Shown piece after piece: positions 1 to 9,328 of a stretch of 64,000 bases of DNA. Source of the stretch: an uncultured Pirellulaceae bacterium (GTDB lineage Bacteria > Planctomycetota > Planctomycetia > Pirellulales > Pirellulaceae). Where the stretch lies: the NCBI GenBank assembly GCA_937967505.1, contig CALCJM010000018.1, forward strand, positions 1 to 64,000, given 5' to 3'. The stretch's first letter is position 1. Each line of letters opens with the position of its first letter. The notes under the pieces were generated by a model. That model saw only the letters and a list, made by a program, of their open reading frames with translations, searched no databases and was not told the origin of the DNA. The position numbers and the translations under genes were made by a program.

Positions 1-564
1 GTTGCAATGATGTCAATAACGCGCACCCCCGTTAGTGTGGGGCGAGCATTACAAGGCGCGAACGTGTTGAAAATCAACGATGGTGAGTTTGCTGGGAAGG
101 ACAAGATGACGATGGGGCGCGAAAAGAGCGATTTCCACGCGAAAAACAAATCAAACAAGATTGGTGGCTACATCGTCACGTTAACAGATGTCTCAAGCCG
201 GTCGCGGTATTGCCTAAAAATCATCTTTTTTTACTCTTTGCGACCACCACCACGCGTTACCGGATGCCGTGCGGCGAAGCGGTCGCTTGCCGTACCGGGC
301 AGAAAGGTAGCGGCGTGTGCCGCGCAATGGCCTTTTCTGTTTCCTGTCGAACAATGGCGGATTACCGTCCTCAAATTATTGGCCGATCAAATCAACCCAG
401 TTCCAAACCTACCGAAAATGCAGCTTGGAATGACAATGAATGGCCTTTGCGGGAGAAAGGGGGGGCGAAAATCCAGTTTTTGATGAAAAGAAACACCCGT
501 TGTTCGGGGCGTGACCTAAATAAACAGCAGATGTTGTATTTAATAACCCCGCCGCCCCAGAACC
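1..564. other. Non-coding stretch before the NtrC-type regulator
   Basis: No open frame here has a convincing start, codon pattern or recognisable protein. A weak hairpin (CCCG, 5-nt loop, CGGG) lies near 496-508. It probably carries the promoter of the downstream regulator, but I cannot point to one. Confidence 0.4.
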
Positions 565-1986
565 ATGACAAATTCACAAACCAATCGTCCCCATCGCATC
601 CTTCTGGTTGATGATGACCAGCACCTTCTGCAATCACTCGGTCGGTGGCTGGAAGACCAGGGGTTCGATGTGCAACTGGCCGCCGATCAGGCGTCAGCCG
701 AGCGCGCGTTGGCCGCCAAAGCATACGACTTGGCTTTTGTCGATCTACGCTTGGGTGATGAAGACGGGATGGATATTTTGGCCCATTGCCGCACCCATCA
801 CCCGCATGTGGTTGTGATTCTGATGACGGGATACGCGACTGTTGACACGGGTGTCGAAGCCATTCGCGCCGGTGCGTTTGACCTGATGACCAAACCGCTG
901 ATCGATGACGAGATTCTCATCGCGATCAACCGCGCTCTCTCGCAACAACAGGTCCTAGAAGAAAACGAACAACTCAAGGCTCAACTGGACAAGCGTTTTG
1001 CCAAGGAAAGCATTATCGGCAGTGACCAGCGCATGCAGAAGATTTTTGACATGGTCGATAATATCGCCAACACCAAAGCCACGGTGCTGATTACCGGTGA
1101 AAGCGGAACAGGAAAGTCTCTGATCGCCCGCGCCATTCACCAACGTTCACAACGTAAAAAAGCTCCGTTTGTTGAAATCGCTTGCGGTGCCCTGCCCGAA
1201 AACCTATTGGAAAGCGAGTTGTTTGGTCACGTGGCCGGCGCATTTACCGGAGCGATGTCGAATAAGGAAGGTAAATTCAAACAGGCTGATGGTGGCACAA
1301 TTTTCCTAGACGAGATTGCCACTGCATCACCCAGCATGCAGGTCAAATTGCTGCGTGTCCTTCAGGAGCTACAGTTTGAACAGGTTGGTGGCGCGGAGAC
1401 CTTCCACGTCAACACGCGCATCGTGTTGGCGACCAACGAGGATCTTTCGAAAGCGGTCGAGGCCGGTACGTTTCGTCAGGATCTGTATTACCGGGTGAAC
1501 GTGATCAATATTGAACTCCCCGCACTTCGCAAGCGTCCGTCGGACATTCCGATGCTGGCCAATCACTTCATGGAGAAGATCTGCACCGAAGAGAGCAAGC
1601 AACTGGAGGGATTTGATCCTGCTGCCCTACAGGCGATGCGCGAGTATCACTGGCCGGGCAATGTGCGTGAGTTACAGAATGTTGTGGAACGGGCCGTCCT
1701 GTTGGGCAAGGGGCCGATGTTGGGTACCCACGATCTGCCATCGCATATTTGCGAAGGGTCATTCGCTCCTGTGGTTGCCGTCGCAACGGTCAAACAAGGT
1801 GTACGTCAGACACTGAAAGAAGCATTGGAAGGCCCTGAACGCCAAATCATTCTTCAGTCATTGCGCGAGAACAACTGGAACCGCAACGTTACCGCAGACC
1901 AATTGGGCATCAATCGTACCACCCTATACAAAAAAATGAAAAAGCTTGGCCTGGAAGATCCGCAAAGCGCTTCCGGCAACTGGTAG
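565..1986 (+). CDS. Sigma-54-dependent NtrC-family response regulator
   Basis: This is a transcription activator of the two-component NtrC class that remodels RNA polymerase-sigma54 by ATP hydrolysis. The N-terminal receiver (about 10-125) has the acidic pair after ILLV, phospho-acceptor Asp60 in AFVDLRLG, the conserved Thr in ILMTGY and Lys in MTKPL. The AAA+ domain (about 145-380) carries Walker A GESGTGKS, the sigma54-contact loop GAFTGA and Walker B GTIFLDE. A Fis-type helix-turn-helix closes the protein (LGINRTTLYKKMKKLGL). No histidine kinase gene adjoins it, so its partner is unknown. Length (473 aa) is normal for the family. Family assignment is secure; the regulon is not. Confidence 0.95.
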   Translation: MTNSQTNRPHRILLVDDDQHLLQSLGRWLEDQGFDVQLAADQASAERALAAKAYDLAFVDLRLGDEDGMDILAHCRTHHPHVVVILMTGYATVDTGVEAIRAGAFDLMTKPLIDDEILIAINRALSQQQVLEENEQLKAQLDKRFAKESIIGSDQRMQKIFDMVDNIANTKATVLITGESGTGKSLIARAIHQRSQRKKAPFVEIACGALPENLLESELFGHVAGAFTGAMSNKEGKFKQADGGTIFLDEIATASPSMQVKLLRVLQELQFEQVGGAETFHVNTRIVLATNEDLSKAVEAGTFRQDLYYRVNVINIELPALRKRPSDIPMLANHFMEKICTEESKQLEGFDPAALQAMREYHWPGNVRELQNVVERAVLLGKGPMLGTHDLPSHICEGSFAPVVAVATVKQGVRQTLKEALEGPERQIILQSLRENNWNRNVTADQLGINRTTLYKKMKKLGLEDPQSASGNW

Positions 1987-1987
1987 G

Positions 1988-2650
1988 TCAATGCACCATT
2001 TTCATCGCGTAAAACCCACCCAACAGCAGAACCACAAATGCCAGGCACAGCCAGTTGAAGTATTTGTCGATCAACGGCATGGCCCTAGGGCCGATTGCCC
2101 AGATGATCGCTGCCACTGCAAAGAACCGAATTGAGCGGCCCACTAGGCAGGCCAGTAGGAAAACCCCCAAGTTCATTTTTGCCACTCCCGAGGTGATCGT
2201 CAGTAGCTTGAATGGAATTGGTGTCAGGGCCGCGATAAACACCCACATCTGCCCGCGCTCTTTGAATTCGTTGGCCAGCCAGTTGATTTTTTCCTGATTG
2301 ATCCCGGGGATCATCAGGGCAATGTCCAGGAACCCGTATCCGATCGCATAGCCCAAAATTGCCCCCAAAACACTGCCAGCGGTCGTTACGGCGGCAAACC
2401 ATCCCCACCTTTTGCGGTTACCGAGGCACAGAGGGGCCAGCATGACATCCGGTGGAATCGGAAAAAAACTTGATTCTGCAAAGCTGATCCCGAAAAGTGA
2501 TAGCGTGGCGTTACGGGAATGGGCCAGTTTCAACACCCAATCATACATTCGGCGATGGATGGCCCACCAAGGGACTGGTTTTTGATTGCGATTCTGTTCC
2601 GATGAAGGCAGTGCTGATGAAGGAGATTCAGTTGAAGGTGGGTGGTCCAC
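1988..2650 (-). CDS. YqaA-like VTT-domain (SNARE-associated/DedA superfamily) membrane protein
   Basis: An inner-membrane protein of the VTT/DedA superfamily. The core has the re-entrant motif FAESSFFPIPPDVMLAPL (about residues 57-74), a second proline-containing hairpin at AALTPIPFKLL (about 140-150), and hydrophobic segments at about 85-115, 150-185 and 198-215. Relatives are implicated in lipid scrambling and membrane homeostasis; the substrate is unknown here. The longest start is a GTG at 2650 with a polar Ser/Pro/Gln-rich leader; an internal ATG near 2548 (MYDWVLKL) also fits the family. It converges on the upstream regulator with one base between the stops. Confidence 0.85.
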   Translation of the reverse strand: MDHPPSTESPSSALPSSEQNRNQKPVPWWAIHRRMYDWVLKLAHSRNATLSLFGISFAESSFFPIPPDVMLAPLCLGNRKRWGWFAAVTTAGSVLGAILGYAIGYGFLDIALMIPGINQEKINWLANEFKERGQMWVFIAALTPIPFKLLTITSGVAKMNLGVFLLACLVGRSIRFFAVAAIIWAIGPRAMPLIDKYFNWLCLAFVVLLLGGFYAMKMVH

Positions 2651-3032
2651 AGTTGGCTTTCGTAGGCGTTGACACGAAATGAGGGCTGTCAGATCCCCCA
2701 GAATAGTTGGGACTTGCGTTTTGCGGCAAGAGTGATGTGCCGTGTAAAACTGAAAGTGGAAAATAGGCGCTTGCTGACGATTGGAACGTTTGGCTTTTCC
2801 CTCAGAACAACAATCCGGGGAAGGATTGACGGTTAGGCGGCGTAGGTTGCTTTGGGTCAGCCGTGATTTAAAAAACCTTTGAGGATTTCAATGGCTTATG
2901 CCTCACAGAATGATAGATTGAATGCCTCACCGGATCGTGGGGTAAAACTTGCTCCACTGGCGGTCGGACACGCCAGAGCTATTCGCCAGATACTGAATCC
3001 AAGTTAGGCAACGTGTTTCTCATTGTAATTTG
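2651..3032. other. Divergent intergenic region upstream of ispE
   Basis: About 380 bases between the divergent yqaA-like and ispE genes. I see no tRNA, riboswitch or coding segment. It should hold both promoters. Confidence 0.4.
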
Positions 3033-3983
3033 ATGTTGGTCCAAACACTTCCACAGACTGATCGTTCCTGCGTCGTGCAGATTTCTGCACCTGCCAAGAT
3101 CAATCTGTTTCTGGAGATCCTTGGTAAACGTCCCGACGGGTTCCACGAACTGGCAACCGTGATGACGACCGTATCGCTGTTTGACGGGCTTCGGTTTTGT
3201 CCGAATGACTCTGGCGAAATCAAACTGAAGGTTCAATTTCCCGATGTGGGGCGTTCGGTTGGCGCGATTCCGGAATATGGAATCCCGATCGACAAACGCA
3301 ATTTAATTGTTGCTTCATTGATCAGATTGCGCGAGACGTTCGGCCAGCCGGCAATGGGGATGGAGATCGTGCTGGACAAGCGCATCCCTGCCGCTGCGGG
3401 GCTTGGTGGGGCCTCAAGTGATGCGGCGGCCGCGATTGTGGCTGGCGACCTGGCTTGGGGACTGAAAATGACCAGTGAGCAGCGTCACTTGATCGCGTCC
3501 GCTATCGGCAGCGACGTGCCGTTTTTTCTGTACGGAGGAACGGCGTTGTGTACGGGACGCGGTGAGCAAGTCATGTCCGTTTCGGCAACTGCGGGGATGG
3601 CGATGGTGATTGCCAAACCTGTTTGTGGTTTATCGACGCCGACGGTGTTTGAGCAATGTGTGGTGCCGGGGGTGCCCGCTGATGTGGATGTTTTTTTGGA
3701 TGTCGTGGCCCGCGGTCGTCCAGAAGCAATCGCACAACAGTTGCACAATCGGCTACAGCCAGTTGCCGAATCAATGGAAGAGGAAGTAAAGAGGTTGGCG
3801 AAGGCATTTGAACAGACGGAGTGCCTTGGTCACCAGATGAGTGGAAGTGGGACGAGTTATTTTGGAGTTTTCGCCGATAGCGAGGCCGCCGGGATGGCGG
3901 CTGACCAGTTGGGTAAACGGAATCCGGATTGGGATGTCTTTCGTGTAAAAAGTCTTGGACGGAACGCGGTCACCGCCGCATGA
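3033..3983 (+). CDS. ispE: 4-diphosphocytidyl-2-C-methyl-D-erythritol kinase
   Basis: Phosphorylates CDP-methylerythritol at the 2-hydroxyl with ATP, a middle step of the non-mevalonate (MEP) isoprenoid pathway. It is a GHMP-family kinase: substrate-binding [20 protein letters not shown] near the N-terminus, ATP loop [16 protein letters not shown] (about 108-123), [20 protein letters not shown] (about 150-170) and the C-terminal glycine motif [10 protein letters not shown]. Length 316 aa is typical. A TTG lies just before the ATG at 3033; ATG is preferred. spoVG follows 28 bases after the stop, a neighbourhood also known from other bacteria and suggesting co-transcription. Confidence 0.96.
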   Translation: MLVQTLPQTDRSCVVQISAPAKINLFLEILGKRPDGFHELATVMTTVSLFDGLRFCPNDSGEIKLKVQFPDVGRSVGAIPEYGIPIDKRNLIVASLIRLRETFGQPAMGMEIVLDKRIPAAAGLGGASSDAAAAIVAGDLAWGLKMTSEQRHLIASAIGSDVPFFLYGGTALCTGRGEQVMSVSATAGMAMVIAKPVCGLSTPTVFEQCVVPGVPADVDVFLDVVARGRPEAIAQQLHNRLQPVAESMEEEVKRLAKAFEQTECLGHQMSGSGTSYFGVFADSEAAGMAADQLGKRNPDWDVFRVKSLGRNAVTAA

Positions 3984-4011
3984 TCGCGTTTGTCGAGCAG
4001 GGAGAATTGGG

Positions 4012-4827
4012 ATGGAGATTACCGAAGTTCGAATCAAATTGATGGAGAACCCGGAGGATCGTCTGCGCGGCTTTTGCAGTGTGACCTTCGATGGCAGCTT
4101 TGTTATCCGGGATTTAAAAATTATCGAGGGAAACAATGGGCCTTTTGTGGCCATGCCCAGTCGCAAGCTGACCGCCAATTGCCGCAAGTGTCGCTCCAAG
4201 AACCACCTGAAGGCCAACTATTGCAACCACTGCGGTGCAAAGTTACAGCATGAGCGTGTGCCTCATGACAACAACGGCCGTGCGAAACTGTACGCGGACA
4301 TCGCACACCCCATCAATGCTCGATGCCGCGAAATGATTCAGCGCAGAATTGTGGAAGAACTGGAGAGCGAACAAAGACGCGCGCAGGAACCCGGATACCG
4401 GTCACGCTACGATGAAGCCTATGACGATGCGCGTTCGACGCCCAAGCCGCATGCTGCTGGTGAGAAAACGGCGGCCTCTAAACCCGCCGTTTCCAAACCA
4501 GCCGTCTCAAGAGCAATCGCCTCCACGCCGGTGCGCTCCAAGAATGCTAGCCCCGGACAAAAAAGCGATGTTCCCAACAACGATGCTGATGGCAATACCA
4601 ACGCCACCGGCAGTAACCCGGGAAGTGGAGCGGAGGCTCCCGACGGCGCGGCGGGGGCAAATCTGTCCGTCGCTCCCGTGTTGCCCGCCCCATCGACGAT
4701 AGAAGGGATCAACCCTAGCGAGATTGGCCGATCAACCGTCGCCAACGCAGTCGTGGGATCCGTGGCCGATACCAAACAGCCCGATGCCCAAGATGACAAT
4801 TTTGGCAAAGGAATCTTTGATGTTTAA
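4012..4827 (+). CDS. spoVG: SpoVG-family protein with zinc ribbon and long C-terminal tail
   Basis: The first about 55 residues are a SpoVG domain ([34 protein letters not shown]). SpoVG proteins are nucleic-acid-binding regulators of septation, stress and virulence in other phyla. Unusually, the domain is followed by a four-Cys zinc ribbon (CRKCRSKNH then YCNHCGAKL, about 61-80), a charged segment ([15 protein letters not shown]) and a roughly 170-residue low-complexity tail rich in Ala, Pro, Ser and Asn. Usual SpoVG is about 90-100 aa; this is 271 aa. The start at 4012 is preceded by GGGAGAA and begins at the family's conserved N-terminus, so the longer in-frame ORF from 3955 is rejected. 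It ends 7 bases from the convergent DUF3500 gene. Confidence 0.9.
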   Translation: MEITEVRIKLMENPEDRLRGFCSVTFDGSFVIRDLKIIEGNNGPFVAMPSRKLTANCRKCRSKNHLKANYCNHCGAKLQHERVPHDNNGRAKLYADIAHPINARCREMIQRRIVEELESEQRRAQEPGYRSRYDEAYDDARSTPKPHAAGEKTAASKPAVSKPAVSRAIASTPVRSKNASPGQKSDVPNNDADGNTNATGSNPGSGAEAPDGAAGANLSVAPVLPAPSTIEGINPSEIGRSTVANAVVGSVADTKQPDAQDDNFGKGIFDV

Positions 4828-4834
4828 ATACGCT

Positions 4835-5983
4835 TCACGGAGAAACAGGGGCGTTTGGCGATGCTGTTTCTTTGTGTTGTGACTGATAATGTTGCTTAAG
4901 TAAGTCTTCGCCAAAATCGTTTTTGAAGTCGCGCCAGACGATATGTACGTGATTGGCTTTGTTCTGAGTATTGTCATATTCAACGATAAATGTCGGCCCC
5001 TGCACCCGAAAATAATGTGGCTTGCCAGGCTGGATCATTCCCATCCAGGCAAAACTAACATTGTCAAATCCGGCGTCTTCAATCTCTCTCAAATCCGCCG
5101 CCGCCAGTTCGGGACGAATTTGCTGGACAAAGCTGTCGATCAGCTCGCGCAAGGTTTTCTGTTGATCGGGAGTCATGTCTTTTGCCAACAGACCGGCCGG
5201 CTGAAGTGATTTGGCCACGACACCGGGCCCATTGATTACGTCGCGCGGTGCGCGCCGACCGACAACCGCCACCTCTTTTTGTGTTGCTGACAGGTTCCGC
5301 ACCAACGTGCGGCCAAGGTCCTCCTGCTGTCCAAGCACGCGCAGACCTTTTAAATTGCCCACCCGTACCTGTGCGGGGTTGGCCCCCATAAACATCGGCG
5401 TCGCCGCGATCGCCTGTCCATCGGCAACCGTGAAACTGACCGACAGGTGATGTCCCTCAATTCTCCACCCCCATGTCGTTTCGGTGGAAGGTTCACCAAA
5501 AATAAACAGGTGGTACTTGGTTGGATCACGCCTGAGATTCTGATTTTCCATCTCTCGGAGCACGCTTTCTAGGACCATTACCTGCATCGATGTGCGGTAG
5601 CCCCGATGGCTGAGTCCCGTTTGTAGCAGTCCCGTGGCAAGCAGCATGTGTTGCGGTTTCAGATCGCCAAAGGAAAGCCCCGGTCGCTCCATGGGGATGA
5701 ACTGCCAGTCTTTGCGGTGTTGGTCATCAAACGGGAACATGATTTTTTTACGGTCTTCATCACCCATCGCCTGTAGAAGCAGGTTGGCCGCATCGGTCAT
5801 TTCTTTGGCGATATCATGGGCACCGGCTGGAGCGCCCAGAAAGAGAAACGATATCAGCGTAACCGTTGCGATCGTTTGTTTGATCGCTGCGATCAAAACG
5901 TCGGTACGATTTGACAACTCGTGGACCACGTTATGAGTGGACTCTTGAGCAGAATCATGGTGGGCGATGGGATTCAGATTCAT
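4835..5983 (-). CDS. DUF3500 family protein with N-terminal membrane/signal segment
   Basis: A DUF3500-type protein, a family widespread in marine bacteria and without established biochemistry. Visible features are a hydrophobic segment IATVTLISFLFLGAPAGAHD around residues 40-60, preceded by an unusually long polar leader, then the family-like stretches MFPFDDQHRKDWQFIP, HMLLATGLLQTGLSHRGY, TTWGWRIEGHHLSVSFT and, near the C-terminus, HYFRVQGPTFIVEYDNTQN and NHVHIVWRDFKNDFG. The clustered His, Asp and Trp residues suggest an exported enzyme or metal-binding protein (inference). An in-frame start at 6010 adds nine residues. It lies 51 bases behind the lipase gene on the same strand and is probably its operon partner. 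Confidence 0.85.
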   Translation of the reverse strand: MNLNPIAHHDSAQESTHNVVHELSNRTDVLIAAIKQTIATVTLISFLFLGAPAGAHDIAKEMTDAANLLLQAMGDEDRKKIMFPFDDQHRKDWQFIPMERPGLSFGDLKPQHMLLATGLLQTGLSHRGYRTSMQVMVLESVLREMENQNLRRDPTKYHLFIFGEPSTETTWGWRIEGHHLSVSFTVADGQAIAATPMFMGANPAQVRVGNLKGLRVLGQQEDLGRTLVRNLSATQKEVAVVGRRAPRDVINGPGVVAKSLQPAGLLAKDMTPDQQKTLRELIDSFVQQIRPELAAADLREIEDAGFDNVSFAWMGMIQPGKPHYFRVQGPTFIVEYDNTQNKANHVHIVWRDFKNDFGEDLLKQHYQSQHKETASPNAPVSP

Positions 5984-6034
5984 CAGGGGTAACCTTACAG
6001 GGAAGCGCACAAATCAGTCGCCATTAAACCATGG

Positions 6035-6895
6035 TCACTGCCCGGGCGTTTTGCCTGAACGGGAATTTTGAAAGATATTGTCGATATACTGGAGCATCGA
6101 GTGATCCGAAAGGTAGTCCACTTTGAAGCGCCGGAATCCGGCAATTAGCCCCTGCAAGCGGTCTTTTACGCGCCTCCAACCGCTCAGTTTTCGCATTTTC
6201 CCGTTACGGTCCAAGTACAGTTCCTGGCCGCCATGACGGTAGCCCAACCAGGTGGGCGGCATGCGGGTGACGACATCGTTGTTGTTCACCCACCGGTAGT
6301 GCGTCACTTTCACGTGGTTGATATAGCGGTTGCAACCGACGCGCGGACTGCCGTAGGTGTACAGTTCTTGCGTTTCTCCCGGGATACCTGACAGCGTGGC
6401 GCGGCCGGCGCAAATGGTCGCCATCGCCCCACCCAACGAGTGACCGCAAAACCACATGGGCCGTGTGTTTTCCGCCAGTTCTTCTTCCAGATACGGCCAG
6501 ACCTGATCGACCTCCCGTTTGAATCCACGGTGGACCTTGCCCACGGTTTCGGCAACCGCCGTCAGTGCGTCAATGTCCGCCGAAATATCATTCCACTCGC
6601 GCGGTTCGGTCCCCCGAAACACAATCACACTGTCCCACTGAGTGGTAAACCAGTAGGCCTGTGCCCCGTCGGTGTTGAAGAACTTGCCATCAGTAAAACC
6701 CAACTTACCTGCGGCGATATTGCACTCCTCGATCGATAGATAGGCGATCATGGAAACTTCAGCGAACAACACCGATCTTTCAAGCATGGATAAGTCGGCA
6801 ACCGGTCCTTCCAGCCTAGATTTAAAGACAAACTGGTCAGCCTTGCGTTGTGAAAGCTGTTGGTCTTTGACCGATTCTGTTTTGGGCCGGGGCAT
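6035..6895 (-). CDS. Class 3 lipase-family alpha/beta hydrolase
   Basis: A lipase of the fungal-lipase-like (class 3) type that would hydrolyse acylglycerol or related ester bonds. The oxyanion-region motif VIVFRGTEPREWNDI precedes the nucleophile elbow FCGHSLGGAMA (Ser near residue 152). The catalytic Asp is likely in WVNNNDVVTRMP and the His in LSDHSMLQYI, so the triad appears complete. No signal peptide is evident, so it is probably cytoplasmic. It sits between the nucleotide cyclase (88 bases upstream) and DUF3500, all on the minus strand. Confidence 0.92.
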   Translation of the reverse strand: MPRPKTESVKDQQLSQRKADQFVFKSRLEGPVADLSMLERSVLFAEVSMIAYLSIEECNIAAGKLGFTDGKFFNTDGAQAYWFTTQWDSVIVFRGTEPREWNDISADIDALTAVAETVGKVHRGFKREVDQVWPYLEEELAENTRPMWFCGHSLGGAMATICAGRATLSGIPGETQELYTYGSPRVGCNRYINHVKVTHYRWVNNNDVVTRMPPTWLGYRHGGQELYLDRNGKMRKLSGWRRVKDRLQGLIAGFRRFKVDYLSDHSMLQYIDNIFQNSRSGKTPGQ

Positions 6896-6983
6896 ATGGG
6901 TTGCGTGGCAGAAAGAGAGGCTGATTCAACACCAAATTGTAACGCGTTTTGAGCATTACAAAAGTGCGATGCAAACGCCCCGT

Positions 6984-8915
6984 TTATTTTTGTCGCATTT
7001 CAATGACGTGTGGAGGCACAGTACTGCCCTTGGCATGAGTTTGCATGTACCGCGACAGCAGCCTGCACGTCGCGTCCTCCGGATCGTTCGCCTCGACCCG
7101 TTTCAGCAGCTTGCTGGCCTCCTGCCAGTTACCGCTTTCAAACAACGCCACGGCATCGTCGATTGCTTTGACAGTGGCGTCATCGATACGCGCCTCCAGG
7201 CGGAATACCTTGACCGGTTTTTGCATGCCAAAGGGCGTCACGGTTGCCAACGCGACCGGTTTGCCAAGTGAATTTTCCTCCGCCAACTTCAGCTTCCGTT
7301 GGGTTGCCTGATCGATCAGGATGTTGGCCCCCACCGATTTCGACATGCTTTCCAAGCGGCTGGCCAGATTCACCACCGGGCCAAACGCGGTGACTTTCCC
7401 TTGATCGTCGGTCCCGATCCGGCCAGCCACCGCCGGCCCTGTCCCGATGCCAATCCCCATTTCAAACGGATAATCGGCTTCCCGGTTGAATAGTTCCAGC
7501 TGGCGTTGGATCTCGATCGCCGACCGTGCCGCGCGCACGGCGGCATCGGCTTGGTCCAAGGGCCAGCCCCAAAACGCCATCGCCGCATCACCATGAAAAT
7601 CACCAATGACCCCGCCATGATCAAGGATCACGCGCGTCATTACTCCTAAGGACTGGCTGACATGGTCCAGCAGCTCCAGCAAATCATCGGCCAGCGCTTC
7701 GGATGTTTTGGAAAAACCACGCAGATCACAGAACAGCACCGACACGTCGCACTGACGTGGCTGTAGAACTTCATCGGGGTCGCGTCTAGCAAACGCGCGA
7801 AGCACCGCTGGAGAAAAAAAACGCCGTAGGCTCGACTGCCGCCGTTCCAGCTTCCGCAGCTGCAACAGGTTCTTCAGCGTCGATGCGATCAGTTCGCAAA
7901 ACTTGATGTCGCCTTCCAAATCTACCTCCCCGGACCCTGACCCGCCCAACAGGTTTGCCGACTCCGGATTGGCCGATGGCATTCCTGTTTTGTTTTTCCC
8001 GGTAACATAGATCGCCCAATCCGCACCGGCAGCCGGCCCCACGATCGAAGCCGAAGATTCCACTGCGGTGATCGAGCCGTCGGTGGGCGAAACATTTTCC
8101 TGCTGAAGCGCTTCCAGCGGACAGGCAAACGCCCATTGGTTACTTTTGTCAAAGGTGTATCCGGAATCGGTAGTTGCGGCCGCACCGGTGTCCCAAAAAT
8201 GCAGCACCGTCTGTTGCTGGTCAATCGCTTCGCGGATCAGCCGTTCGCTGGCCTGAAAATCACCGCCGGACAACGACTTCCTGTCCCAATGTTTTACCTC
8301 GATCAAATTTTCATCGCGCTGTGATTCCTCTCCGACGTCTGCGTCCCTGATTCTGACAATTCCGATGGCACTGGCCGTTGCGATACCTGCCATCAGCGTA
8401 TTGACCATCCTAGTCATCAGGTCATCTTCGTTGGCGGCGCTGGCGATCACATCCGGTAACCGGTTCAGCACACCAATCCGCCGGTCGGCATCCCGGTAAC
8501 GCACTTGTTTGAGAAACTGTGGGGAAAACGTACGTTGGCTGACAGGGTTGGGCACGTCGATGGTCGCCATCGCCCGATTGGAAGAAAACGTAAACGTCGT
8601 TTCGCCAATCACGAAGTGCTCACCCGGTTTGACCCTGAATTTCATGGCTGCCTTGCCACGAAAGAACACCGGATTGCTGGCACCTTCGATGACCGTTACC
8701 TCCAGCCGTTGACTGTCCAGCCGCTGATCCCCCCGTCGTTGACCGCCCAGCTTTAACGTTGCGTGAGAGCGCGAGATTTGCCGGTCCCAGCCAACCGCCA
8801 GCATTGGCGCGGTGCGGCCAAGCACCAGTTCCACACCAGCGGGCACGCTCCGCCGCCAGCGGTTCTCGAAGGTCTTCCCTTGGGCAATCAGTTGAGCAAT
8901 GACTGGAGCATTCAT
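6984..8915 (-). CDS. FHA-GAF-class III adenylate/guanylate cyclase
   Basis: A multidomain signalling enzyme. An N-terminal FHA domain (about 25-115; LVLGRTAPML, ISRSHATLKL) should bind phosphothreonine partners. A GAF-like region follows (about 150-345). The class III cyclase domain (about 385-565) has VSVLFCDLRGFS with the first metal Asp, GVIGDFHGDAAMAFWG with the second, and the transition-state Asn/Arg pair in VVNLASRLES, so it looks catalytically intact. Whether it makes cAMP or cGMP cannot be read safely. The C-terminal 60 residues look TPR-like (ALFESGNWQEASKLLKRVE). No membrane segment. Likely first gene of the cyclase-lipase-DUF3500 run. Confidence 0.93.
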   Translation of the reverse strand: MNAPVIAQLIAQGKTFENRWRRSVPAGVELVLGRTAPMLAVGWDRQISRSHATLKLGGQRRGDQRLDSQRLEVTVIEGASNPVFFRGKAAMKFRVKPGEHFVIGETTFTFSSNRAMATIDVPNPVSQRTFSPQFLKQVRYRDADRRIGVLNRLPDVIASAANEDDLMTRMVNTLMAGIATASAIGIVRIRDADVGEESQRDENLIEVKHWDRKSLSGGDFQASERLIREAIDQQQTVLHFWDTGAAATTDSGYTFDKSNQWAFACPLEALQQENVSPTDGSITAVESSASIVGPAAGADWAIYVTGKNKTGMPSANPESANLLGGSGSGEVDLEGDIKFCELIASTLKNLLQLRKLERRQSSLRRFFSPAVLRAFARRDPDEVLQPRQCDVSVLFCDLRGFSKTSEALADDLLELLDHVSQSLGVMTRVILDHGGVIGDFHGDAAMAFWGWPLDQADAAVRAARSAIEIQRQLELFNREADYPFEMGIGIGTGPAVAGRIGTDDQGKVTAFGPVVNLASRLESMSKSVGANILIDQATQRKLKLAEENSLGKPVALATVTPFGMQKPVKVFRLEARIDDATVKAIDDAVALFESGNWQEASKLLKRVEANDPEDATCRLLSRYMQTHAKGSTVPPHVIEMRQK

Positions 8916-9328
8916 GGCATTTGTTAGCTGCGGATTGTTAGCGACCGACGGCCGGACGAATGGTCATCCGGATCTCGACAGGACCGTTGGCCGGATCGGC
9001 GGGGCAAGTCGTGCATCAGATCGACGCAGCTCCACAGTACCATGCAGGTCAGTCAACCGAAAGTCTGTGGTGAGAGTCTCTGCTCGAACTGTACGACACC
9101 GGGCCGGCCGGATCCAACACAAAATCGAATCGCGCACTTTACTTTTCAACCGCCGGAGCCAGTTGCGGGGTTTCAGCTGGACGTGTCAGCAGGATGGCTT
9201 CTAAAATTTGCCATCTGGCTTAAGATAGGCCGGTTGGCAACATTCAACTGCCCTTAAGATGGTTCGATCTCCTTCGTGAAGCTTGGAGTGCGAATCATAT
9301 TTGCAAAAAATCGATTTCTGATGAAGTT
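8916..9328. other. Divergent intergenic region between the cyclase and DnaJ-like genes
   Basis: About 410 bases between divergently transcribed genes. Two short TTAAGATxGG-like words occur near 9222 and 9254. No RNA gene or coding segment is recognisable. Confidence 0.35.

Noticed and set aside
7-483. 158-codon plus-strand frame at the left edge
   Set aside because: Sequence shows no domain or coding pattern and overlaps another equally unconvincing frame.
8964-9149. Upstream in-frame extension of the cyclase gene
   Set aside because: A stop codon at 8964-8966 separates it from the cyclase start and the protein has no recognised motif.
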